Source: an uncultured Duncaniella sp. (GTDB lineage: Bacteria > Bacteroidota > Bacteroidia > Bacteroidales > Muribaculaceae). From it: a DNA stretch of 48,232 nt. This document shows positions 7,069 to 14,332 of this stretch, in pieces. Every line of letters begins with the position of its first letter. The first letter of the stretch is position 1. Below the pieces are notes generated by a model. It was not told the DNA's origin. It did not search any database and was given only the letters and a program-made list of their open reading frames with translations. The translations under genes were made by a program, and so were the position numbers. The stretch covers positions 1-48,232 of the forward strand of contig CAJUGS010000024.1 of assembly GCA_910586305.1 (NCBI GenBank), given 5' to 3'.

Positions 7069-8169
7069 TCAGTAGGTCGAAGTGGTGACTGTGACAAAGT
7101 TTTCGTCAATGGAGCGCGCCCCCGGGGGTGTAGCCTCGCCGTTTATGCTGATTTTGTAGTGATATTCACGCCCGGCATACCAGCGTCCGTCGGGGGTCTT
7201 GTCAAGCAGCGAGAAATACACCGCGCCCCATCCGGGAAGATCCTTGGCAAGCATGAACGGGTGGGTGGTGCCTTTGGGCCACAGCTGCGTGCCGGTGGCT
7301 TTGTCGTAGAGCTGGTAGGCTACCTCTATGGCCGAGCCGTTGACATATCCGCCATCGGTTCCGAGAGGATTGAACCGCACAGGAAGAAAGAATTCCGCTT
7401 TCCCTTCCGGCCAATAGGGCTCGGAGCTGACAGTCAGATGGGAACTTTCGTCGAAAAACAGATTAAACCTGCTTCCTGACATATTCCATATTTCCCATGC
7501 AGCTGTAACTTCGTCGGACGGATCGTCCTTCACGGTAGTGCTTAGCGGGATATTGTATCGGCCGTCGGTACCGACATCTACCACGGATATTCTTTTTACT
7601 CTCACTTCGGTATCGGTCAGCGGCGTTGAGATTTCGGTGGTGACACGGGCGAGAGTGTGGCAGAAGTTAAGGCGTATGTGTCCGTCGCTCTGCCTGGCAT
7701 TCATCTTCACCGATACGAGCAGGTCGGTAGTCCCGTCGCCGGCCGGGAACTGTAACGAATGGGAGTAGGGGAGGTTGATATCTACATTCATCCCCACTGG
7801 AGATACGGCGTAGAAGTCCACCTCTCCGTCGGGCCACTGGGTGACCGGTGAGTAGCTCCAGCTGTTCAGCCCCGTGCGTCTCACGTCTATCCCCGACATT
7901 ATCTTCTTGTTGTAGGGATCTGTGAAGGCCCACACTTCAAATTCACGTATGCTTTGGGTCGTGACAGCCTCGCGTGTCTCCGGATTGGTGAAAGCAATGA
8001 ATCTCTCTCCTTTGACCGGAGGCGCGGGCTCATCCTTGTCAGAGCAAGAGGTGCTTCCCAGAGGAAGCACCATTGCGAAAATGAGTATAGCCGTTATGTC
8101 GTGACGGGCGGTATACACAGAAGTAAGAGTATGTTTAGTTTTCGAGATCCGGGTTGGCGAAGTTTTCAT
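7069..8169 (-). CDS. Fimbrillin family lipoprotein (second copy)
   Basis: A 366-residue protein of the Mfa-like/fimbrillin family, which forms or caps cell-surface fimbriae in Bacteroidales. It has an N-terminal stretch followed by a hydrophobic segment and lipobox (LPLGSTSC, about residues 35-42), then a two-domain beta-sandwich pattern: ITAFTNPETRE-like strand, FEVWAFTD, VDFYAVSP, the conserved LNFCHTLARV helix-strand element and the ending AGREYHYKISI. The start at 8169 overlaps the previous gene by 35 nt; no later in-frame Met would keep the signal peptide, so the overlap is accepted. Whether it is a stalk, tip or accessory subunit cannot be told. Confidence 0.85.
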   Translation of the reverse strand: MKTSPTRISKTKHTLTSVYTARHDITAILIFAMVLPLGSTSCSDKDEPAPPVKGERFIAFTNPETREAVTTQSIREFEVWAFTDPYNKKIMSGIDVRRTGLNSWSYSPVTQWPDGEVDFYAVSPVGMNVDINLPYSHSLQFPAGDGTTDLLVSVKMNARQSDGHIRLNFCHTLARVTTEISTPLTDTEVRVKRISVVDVGTDGRYNIPLSTTVKDDPSDEVTAAWEIWNMSGSRFNLFFDESSHLTVSSEPYWPEGKAEFFLPVRFNPLGTDGGYVNGSAIEVAYQLYDKATGTQLWPKGTTHPFMLAKDLPGWGAVYFSLLDKTPDGRWYAGREYHYKISINGEATPPGARSIDENFVTVTTSTY

Positions 8170-9178
8170 ACTGGTCGACAGTCACGTCAAACTGTATGGC
8201 CGATGATGTCTTGGGCACACCGATGCTGATATTGTAGCGGTAGGCTTTTCCTTCATCCCACGTTTTGATTGCGCCGTCCGAGCCTGATGCGTCAAGCGGG
8301 AAGTAGAGATAACCGTATCCGGTGGCTTCGTCACGGTCTGGCGTTGAGTTTGTAGGCCATAATTTGAGACCGCTTTCCTCGTGATATATTGCACAGAGTG
8401 CTCTCACGAACGAACCCTTGCGTCCTGTGCCGCTTATCTCGCTTGGTTGGAGAGTCTGTGGCACGGCGAAGATATAGGATGAAGATAAGAGCTGTTTAGG
8501 ATCGTCCGTAAGGGTGACAGCAGGGCCGGAGTAAATCACAGGATTGGTCATTACCGACTGGTTGGACCACTCTCCGACAACCTTATTACCCTGTGATGTT
8601 GTCTCATGCGGGAAATTGAAGTCGCCTTGAGAGAGGATGTTGACGAGGTCAACCTTCATTACATCCACTCGTATTGGAGGATTTTCTGTCTTTCGGGTGA
8701 AAGCAAAACGTATCTGGGATAGGGCGTGTCGGAAGTTAATTGTCACCATATTGGTCTTTTCGCCCGATTCGTGCATATTTACTCCATAGAGAAGGTCGGT
8801 GTTGCCATCATTGACAAATCCTGTCAAATCGGTTTTGCCATCCGAGTGGGCTGCGTTTCCCGAGCCGGAGCCGGGCGCGTAGCTGAAGAAGTTTACCTCT
8901 TTGTCAGCCGGCCAGTACATGGTGGGTGTATAGGTCCATGAACCACCGTGCTTGGTGACGAGCACATTGTTCATATATTCCTTGCCGTCAACGAAGGCGG
9001 TCACCCTGAAATCGGTGAGATTTCCGGTTGTTATGACAGATCGCGGTGCCAGCGGAGCGGAGGCATTGAATGCTATGGCTTCGTCCGAGGGAACCGGCGG
9101 ATTTTCGCTTTTGTCGTTCGAGCATGAAGCGATGGCCGTTGCTGCAGCCATTACGAGGAGAGTGTTAGACAGTTTCAT
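8135..9178 (-). CDS. Fimbrillin family lipoprotein (first copy)
   Basis: A 347-residue fimbrillin-family lipoprotein. The start at 9178 is preferred over the upstream in-frame Met at 9226 because it directly precedes a good signal peptide and lipobox (MKLSNTLLVMAAATAIASC). The body has the same hallmarks as its neighbour: FRVTAFVDG, VNFFSYAPG, DLLYGVN, the NFRHALSQIRFAF element and the ending KAYRYNISIGV. Lipidation followed by surface transport and donor-strand polymerisation is known for the family; that this one polymerises is inference. The gap to the DUF5119 gene upstream is 44 nt. Confidence 0.87.
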   Translation of the reverse strand: MKLSNTLLVMAAATAIASCSNDKSENPPVPSDEAIAFNASAPLAPRSVITTGNLTDFRVTAFVDGKEYMNNVLVTKHGGSWTYTPTMYWPADKEVNFFSYAPGSGSGNAAHSDGKTDLTGFVNDGNTDLLYGVNMHESGEKTNMVTINFRHALSQIRFAFTRKTENPPIRVDVMKVDLVNILSQGDFNFPHETTSQGNKVVGEWSNQSVMTNPVIYSGPAVTLTDDPKQLLSSSYIFAVPQTLQPSEISGTGRKGSFVRALCAIYHEESGLKLWPTNSTPDRDEATGYGYLYFPLDASGSDGAIKTWDEGKAYRYNISIGVPKTSSAIQFDVTVDQYENFANPDLEN

Positions 9179-9222
9179 ACCATTGTGATGTTTATGATTT
9201 TTATTTTGTATTAACAACCGAT

Positions 9223-10203
9223 TCATGTGGAAAGTTCTATGTCTATCACTTCCCAGTTGTCCACGTCTACTTTCATTCCCTCTTCACCTTCAGGGGGCTG
9301 GACCGGAGTGAGGTCGGGCAGGGTGATTCCTCCGACGGTTATTGTGAGTTGTCTCTGGTTGGGAGCCGATACAATCTGTTCGGCCACATCCCATTCATAT
9401 ACCTTCTTTTCGCCGTCGGTGAGCCATAGATACAGCCTAAGCGTGTTGTTGGCGACAGATGGTGCGCGTCCGAAAGTCAGCATAACACCCGAGATGGAGT
9501 TTTCACTCTCGGGGGAGACGGACCCCGGCAGTATCACCGGTACTTCGTCAGGGGCGATTCCGCTTGAGGCATGATACTGTCCGGCAAGACCCGAGAGCGA
9601 TAGCGACATCCTGGACACAGAGTGAAGATTTGTGATGTCGTTGACAACGATGCGGTAGCGCGACACTATGTTATGTGGAGTGAGGGTGATAGAGTCGCCG
9701 CGTGTGAGATGTCGGTCGGTGGCAGTGGCACACCATGAATATTGTGGCTGGTTCATCACCGTCTGTCCTTCCACTTCTTCGCGGCTTTCGGGGGGCCTCA
9801 CTCCGGAATAATCCTGGCGAAGGCCGTCGGTTATCTTGGCCGGGCGTGTGGTGAACGCTATTGTGGAATATGAGGCATCGGATATGACGATTACGTTCTC
9901 TGAATCGTAGTTGAATGATACAGCGTCATACCATCCGTCAGGCAGGTTCACAGCGAGTCCGCTCCTGTCGAGATTGTAACTGTAGAAGTCTCCGCCATCG
10001 GTCGGGTAGAAATAGACACTCATTCCGGGCGGTTCCGGCATAGGGTTGTTTACCCAGTCGAAGTTTACCTTCACACCATCGGCCTCCGGTACCAGGCCAC
10101 AGCTTTCGTCGGGATACTGGTAGACACACGAATACATGGTCAGACACGCCGGAATACATCCGGCGAGAACGATGTGTGGAATATGTCTGAACAGATGGCC
10201 CAT
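9223..10203 (-). CDS. DUF5119 fimbria-associated lipoprotein
   Basis: A 326-residue protein resembling the DUF5119 family, commonly encoded first in Bacteroidales fimbrillin operons and compared to the FimB/Mfa2 anchor subunits. The start at 10203 is chosen over an in-frame Met at 10233 because it leads into the signal peptide (MGHLFRHIPHIVLAG) and lipobox (LTMYSC). Typical elements are the short Cys-rich start after the lipobox (YQYPDESCG), VNFDW, MSVYFYPTDGG and the closing WEVIDIEL. It heads the minus-strand operon DUF5119, fimbrillin, fimbrillin, thioredoxin-like lipoprotein. No consensus promoter is seen between 10204 and 10339 on the minus strand, so expression may need another sigma factor or activator. 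Confidence 0.83.
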   Translation of the reverse strand: MGHLFRHIPHIVLAGCIPACLTMYSCVYQYPDESCGLVPEADGVKVNFDWVNNPMPEPPGMSVYFYPTDGGDFYSYNLDRSGLAVNLPDGWYDAVSFNYDSENVIVISDASYSTIAFTTRPAKITDGLRQDYSGVRPPESREEVEGQTVMNQPQYSWCATATDRHLTRGDSITLTPHNIVSRYRIVVNDITNLHSVSRMSLSLSGLAGQYHASSGIAPDEVPVILPGSVSPESENSISGVMLTFGRAPSVANNTLRLYLWLTDGEKKVYEWDVAEQIVSAPNQRQLTITVGGITLPDLTPVQPPEGEEGMKVDVDNWEVIDIELST

Positions 10204-10268
10204 GGTGTTGGTTGCTTCTATTTTGTATAACACATGAGAGATAATAACTGTTTTTTATACATGAAAGG

Positions 10269-10300
10269 TTTGCAATTTTTCTAAGAAGAGGGTATATTTG
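10269..10300 (+). promoter_or_regulatory. Promoter of proC-proB-proA
   Basis: TTTG (10269-10272) and TATATTTG (10293-10300) are separated by exactly 20 bp, a full match to the Bacteroidetes consensus. The leader to the proC start at 10340 is about 35 nt. Confidence 0.8.
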
Positions 10301-10339
10301 CAATAATATATAATTAAGGTAGATATAATATCAACAAAA

Positions 10340-11101
10340 ATGCGTGTTTCTATAATAGGTGCAGGTGCGATGGGTGGAGCTGTCGGCCGTGGTCTGCTTG
10401 CCTCGGGTTTCAGTCCGGCCGATCTCACAGTCTCCAACCCGTCAGCCGGAAAACTCCGTTGTTTTGCCGACGCGGGTGCTTTCACTACATCCGATAATAT
10501 CGAGGCGGCCTCGAGGGGCGACATTGTGATTATTGCCGTGAAGCCCTGGTTGGTGGCTGGTGTCCTCGAACAGATAAAGGATAGCCTTGACCCTTCCCGT
10601 CAGACTATTGTTTCGGTTGCAGCCGGAGTGGCTGGAGAAACCATAGCCGATATGGTTTCTGCCGGGGTCTACATAGTCATTCCCAACACTGCCGCCGAAG
10701 TGGGCGAGTCTATGACATTCATAGTGCCTGTGAGAGAGAGTGACACACCGGCGGTCACAGCCCTCTTCGGTCGTCTCGGCGATGTGATGCAGGTGGAAGA
10801 GAGGCTTCTTCCGGCAGCGACTACTCTGGCCTCGTGTGGCATAGCGTATGCTATGCGCTACATCCGTGCCTCCATGGAGGGTGGTATCGAACTTGGCTTC
10901 CGCGCCGAGGCTGCCCGAGAGATTGTGGTGCAGACTGTCAAAGGTGCCGCCGCTCTCCTAAGCCGTGAAGGCGCACACCCCGAGAGTGAAATCGACAAAG
11001 TGACAACCCCGGGCGGACTCACCATACGTGGACTCAACGAGATGGAACACGCCGGATTCACATCGGCAGTGATACGTGGACTCAAGGCCGGAGTGAAATG
11101 A
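10340..11101 (+). CDS. proC: Pyrroline-5-carboxylate reductase
   Basis: ProC reduces pyrroline-5-carboxylate to proline with NAD(P)H, the last step of proline synthesis, in the cytoplasm. The 253-residue protein begins with a Rossmann dinucleotide-binding motif (SIIGAGAMGGAVGRGLL), has IIAVKPW at the end of that domain, and has the dimerisation domain with the signature region TPGGLTIRGLNEME in place of the usual SPGGTT element. It is slightly shorter than the usual 265-275 residues. The stop overlaps the proB start (ATGA at 11098-11101), indicating translational coupling. Confidence 0.96.
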   Translation: MRVSIIGAGAMGGAVGRGLLASGFSPADLTVSNPSAGKLRCFADAGAFTTSDNIEAASRGDIVIIAVKPWLVAGVLEQIKDSLDPSRQTIVSVAAGVAGETIADMVSAGVYIVIPNTAAEVGESMTFIVPVRESDTPAVTALFGRLGDVMQVEERLLPAATTLASCGIAYAMRYIRASMEGGIELGFRAEAAREIVVQTVKGAAALLSREGAHPESEIDKVTTPGGLTIRGLNEMEHAGFTSAVIRGLKAGVK

Positions 11102-12168
11102 GCAGAATCGTAGTAAAAATAGGAAGCAATGTGCTCACCCGCAAGGACGGGAAGCCCAATGTCACAAATATGTCCTCGATAGTCGACCAGGTGGCTGCAT
11201 TGCGCGATATGGGTCATGAGATTGTACTCGTGTCAAGTGGTGCTGTGGCCTGTGGGCGTGGGGCAATACGCCCCTCTGTCCGCCTCGACAGTGTTGCGGC
11301 GCGCCAGCTCTACAGCTCCATAGGACAGATACGCCTCATAAACCTCTACAACAGCCTCTTTGCAGAATATGGCATAGTGATAGGCCAGGTGCTCACGCAG
11401 AAGGAGAACTTTGCATCGCGCACTTCATATCTCAATCAGCGGGCCTGCATGATGACAATGATCGAGAATGGTGTAGTCCCCATAGTCAACGAGAACGACA
11501 CGGCGAGTCTGACCGAGCTTATGTTCACCGACAACGATGAACTCTCGGGTCTGATTGCCACGATGGTTGACGCCGACACCCTCATAATCCTCTCGAATGT
11601 CGACGGCATATTCACAGGCTCTCCTTCCGACCCGTCTTCCCGCCTCATAGAGCGGGTGGCTCCCGGCGAGGATGTGAGTGGTAACGTTGTGGCCTCGAAG
11701 AGCGGATTCGGACGCGGAGGCATGGGCACAAAATGTGGCATAGCCGGCAAGGTGAGCGACGAGGGTGTCGCGGTCATCATAGCCCGCGGAGACCGTCCGG
11801 GAGTGCTGGTTGACCTTGTGGAGCATCCCGAGAGTGTGCCACACACCGTTTTCGAGCCAAGTCCCGAGCCTCTCAGCACCGTGAAAAGATGGATAGCCCA
11901 TTCCGCTTCGTTTGCCAAAGGAACCGTGACGGTAAACGCCCGTGCAGCCGAGGCACTTCGTAGCGACCGTGCCGTGAGCCTGCTCCCGGTGGGAGTCACA
12001 GCCACCACCGGTGAATGGGAGGAAGGGGATATTGTCACCGTCCTTGGGCCGGAAGACGAATGCATCGGTGTGGGACGTGCCTCGCTATCCTCGGCCGAGA
12101 CTTCCGCCCTCATAGGCTGTCGTGGTTCGCGCCCCGTCATACACTACGACTACCTGTATATCGAATAA
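11098..12168 (+). CDS. proB: Glutamate 5-kinase with PUA domain
   Basis: ProB phosphorylates glutamate to gamma-glutamyl phosphate and is the usual point of proline feedback inhibition. The 356-residue protein has the amino-acid-kinase fold from residue 1 (VKIGSNVLTR, LVSSGAVACG, PIVNENDTAS, LSNVDGIFTG, GRGGMGTKC) to about 260. A PUA domain follows to the C-terminus (TVNARAAEALRSDRAV through SRPVIHYDYL), as in the E. coli enzyme of 367 residues. It sits between proC and proA, 48 nt before proA. Confidence 0.97.
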   Translation: MSRIVVKIGSNVLTRKDGKPNVTNMSSIVDQVAALRDMGHEIVLVSSGAVACGRGAIRPSVRLDSVAARQLYSSIGQIRLINLYNSLFAEYGIVIGQVLTQKENFASRTSYLNQRACMMTMIENGVVPIVNENDTASLTELMFTDNDELSGLIATMVDADTLIILSNVDGIFTGSPSDPSSRLIERVAPGEDVSGNVVASKSGFGRGGMGTKCGIAGKVSDEGVAVIIARGDRPGVLVDLVEHPESVPHTVFEPSPEPLSTVKRWIAHSASFAKGTVTVNARAAEALRSDRAVSLLPVGVTATTGEWEEGDIVTVLGPEDECIGVGRASLSSAETSALIGCRGSRPVIHYDYLYIE

Positions 12169-12216
12169 AACAGAATTAATTGACTTCTGAGGTCGTCATT
12201 AAACAACTTCTCAACT

Positions 12217-13467
12217 ATGCAGTTCAATGATATATTTTCACGTGTGAAGAGCGCGTCACGCTCCCTGCTATCGCTGAGCGATGCCGAGCGTTCGGCCGTG
12301 CTTGTCACCCTTGCCTCGCTTCTTGAGAGCGATAGCGAGTCGCTTCTCGCGGCCAATGCCCACGACCTCGAGCGGATGGATTTCTCCAACCCTCTCTACG
12401 ACCGTCTGCGTCTCACGCCAGACCGTATAGCCTCGATAGCCGGCGATATGCGCAATGTAGCAGCCCTGGAGTGCCCGCTCGATGAGGAGGTGGAGCGTCG
12501 GACACTACCCAATGGAATATTGCTGAGGCGTATACGTGTACCCTACGGTGTAATCGGCGTTATATATGAGGCAAGGCCTAATGTCACGTTTGATGTTTTC
12601 TCGCTCTGCTTCAAGAGTGGAAACGCCTGCATACTCAAGGGTGGACGTGATGCAGAGTTTTCCAACGATGCAGCCATTGCGCTCATTCACGAGGCCCTAC
12701 GTCGCCATGGGATAGCTCCCGATGTGGCCTGTCTGCTTCCGTCGACCCACGAGGCTACAGCCGCTCTGCTTGGTGCGGTGGGGTATGTGGACCTTTGCAT
12801 ACCCAGAGGAGGACGAAAACTGATTGATTTTGTGCGCGATAACGCACGTGTGCCGGTCATAGAGACCGGAGCCGGTGTGGTGAGCGCCTACTTCGACGCC
12901 GCCGGCGACCTGGCCATAGGCACGGCCATCATAGAGAATGCCAAGACAAGGCGCGTGAGTGTGTGCAACGCGCTCGACACGCTCCTCGTCGATGCCTCTC
13001 GTCTGGCCGACCTTCCCACCCTTGTGGCTCCGCTTGCCGGAAAAAATGTGGATATCCATGCCGACGGTGCCTCGTTCGAAGTTCTTGCCGGATGCTATCC
13101 GGCAGAGTTGTTGCATCACGCCGATGCGGCGACTGACTGGGACACCGAGTGGATGGACTACCGCATGGGAATCCGCACCGTCTCTGGGGTAGGTGAGGCT
13201 ATCGAGCATATCTCGCTCCATGGTTCGGGCCACAGCGAGTGCATAATCACCGAGGATGCACGTGCCGCCGATCTCTTCTGCCGTCTTGTCGACGCTGCCT
13301 GTGTCTATGTAAACGCGCCCACAAGTTTTACAGACGGTGCACAGTTTGGCCTTGGTGCCGAGATAGGTATTTCCACTCAGAAACTCGGGCCGCGCGGGCC
13401 TATGGGGCTTCGCGAAATCACCACTACACGCTATCTCCTGACAGGTCGCGGACAGACACGCCCCTGA
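12217..13467 (+). CDS. proA: Gamma-glutamyl phosphate reductase
   Basis: ProA reduces gamma-glutamyl phosphate to glutamate semialdehyde with NADPH; the product cyclises to the ProC substrate. The 416-residue protein, the usual length, shows the aldehyde-dehydrogenase fold with YEARPNVTFDVF, GNACILKGG, the catalytic Cys250 in RRVSVCNALDTLL, and the C-terminal LGAEIGISTQKLGPRGPMGL signature. It completes the proC-proB-proA operon, which ends at the terminator 26 nt downstream. The unlabile intermediate is thought to be passed from ProB to ProA, which suits co-expression. Confidence 0.98.
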   Translation: MQFNDIFSRVKSASRSLLSLSDAERSAVLVTLASLLESDSESLLAANAHDLERMDFSNPLYDRLRLTPDRIASIAGDMRNVAALECPLDEEVERRTLPNGILLRRIRVPYGVIGVIYEARPNVTFDVFSLCFKSGNACILKGGRDAEFSNDAAIALIHEALRRHGIAPDVACLLPSTHEATAALLGAVGYVDLCIPRGGRKLIDFVRDNARVPVIETGAGVVSAYFDAAGDLAIGTAIIENAKTRRVSVCNALDTLLVDASRLADLPTLVAPLAGKNVDIHADGASFEVLAGCYPAELLHHADAATDWDTEWMDYRMGIRTVSGVGEAIEHISLHGSGHSECIITEDARAADLFCRLVDAACVYVNAPTSFTDGAQFGLGAEIGISTQKLGPRGPMGLREITTTRYLLTGRGQTRP

Positions 13468-13492
13468 CAGCCGATATCTTCTGTGTATACAT

Positions 13493-13537
13493 AAAAAATC
13501 TACGGCCTCCCGGTTTCCGGAAGACCGTAGATTTTTT
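13493..13537. terminator. Bidirectional terminator, proA / yebC
   Basis: A perfect 13-bp inverted repeat AAAAAATCTACGG (13493-13505) against CCGTAGATTTTTT (13525-13537), with a 19-nt loop that contains its own CCGG-TTT-CCGG hairpin. The A-tract and T-tract at its ends serve both strands, ending proA and yebC between their convergent stops. Confidence 0.92.
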
Positions 13538-13559
13538 ATTGTTCTGAATGTGGAGGAAA

Positions 13560-14297
13560 TCAGTCCTCTTCCTTCATGTTGTGGAATACGTTCTGCACGT
13601 CCTCGTCGTCCTCAAACTTCTCGAGAAGTTTTTCGAGGGTGACGCGCTGTTCGGCTGTCACCTCCTTGAGGTCGTGGGGGATGCGCTCAAACTCCGATGA
13701 AATAATTTCGAATCCGTTGTCCTCGAGATACTTCTGGATGTTTGAGTACTCCTCGAAAGCTCCGTAGAGCACCACCTGCTCGTCGCCCGACTCCTCGTCG
13801 ACGATATCTTCCAGTTCGTCAACACCATAGTCGATAAGCTCGAGTTCGAGGTCTTCGAGAGACACACCTTCCTTGGGTTTGATTTTGAAAACACTCTTGT
13901 GGTCAAACATGAACGAGAGTGAGCCCTGGGTGCCGAGTGTTCCGCCGTGTTTTGTGAAGTAGGAACGTACATTGGCCACGGTGCGGGTGTTGTTGTCGGT
14001 AGCGGCCTCCACTACGATGGCGATACCGAAGGGACCGTATCCTTCATAGACGATTTCCTTGTAGTCGCCGGCATCCTTGTCGGTGGCTTTCTTGATTGCG
14101 CGTTCCACTGTGTCCTTAGGCATATTGGCTGCCTTGGCGTTCTGCATGAGCGCGCGCAGACGGGGGTTGGTGGAAGGATCAGGACCGCCGGCCTTGGCCG
14201 CGATTGTGATTTCCTTGCCTATGCGGGTGAATGTGCGGGACATATTGCCCCAGCGTTTGAGCTTGCGTGCTTTGCGGTATTCAAATGCTCTTCCCAT
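13560..14297 (-). CDS. yebC: YebC/PmpR-family protein
   Basis: A 245-residue cytoplasmic protein of the YebC/TACO1 family, long annotated as a transcriptional regulator and now linked to translation of difficult sequences such as proline runs; which holds here is not visible. The N-terminus (MGRAFEYRKARK, then TRIGKEITIAAKAGGPDP, NPRLRALMQNAKAANMPKD) and the acidic C-terminal domain (YEGYGPFGIAIVVE, FEEYSNIQKYLEDNGFEI) are typical. It lies 35 nt downstream of pheT and is likely its operon partner. It is not associated here with ruvC. Confidence 0.95.
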   Translation of the reverse strand: MGRAFEYRKARKLKRWGNMSRTFTRIGKEITIAAKAGGPDPSTNPRLRALMQNAKAANMPKDTVERAIKKATDKDAGDYKEIVYEGYGPFGIAIVVEAATDNNTRTVANVRSYFTKHGGTLGTQGSLSFMFDHKSVFKIKPKEGVSLEDLELELIDYGVDELEDIVDEESGDEQVVLYGAFEEYSNIQKYLEDNGFEIISSEFERIPHDLKEVTAEQRVTLEKLLEKFEDDEDVQNVFHNMKEED

Positions 14298-14332
14298 TGT
14301 GTTCTATTGTGTATTGTTGTGTTGTTTTGTTG

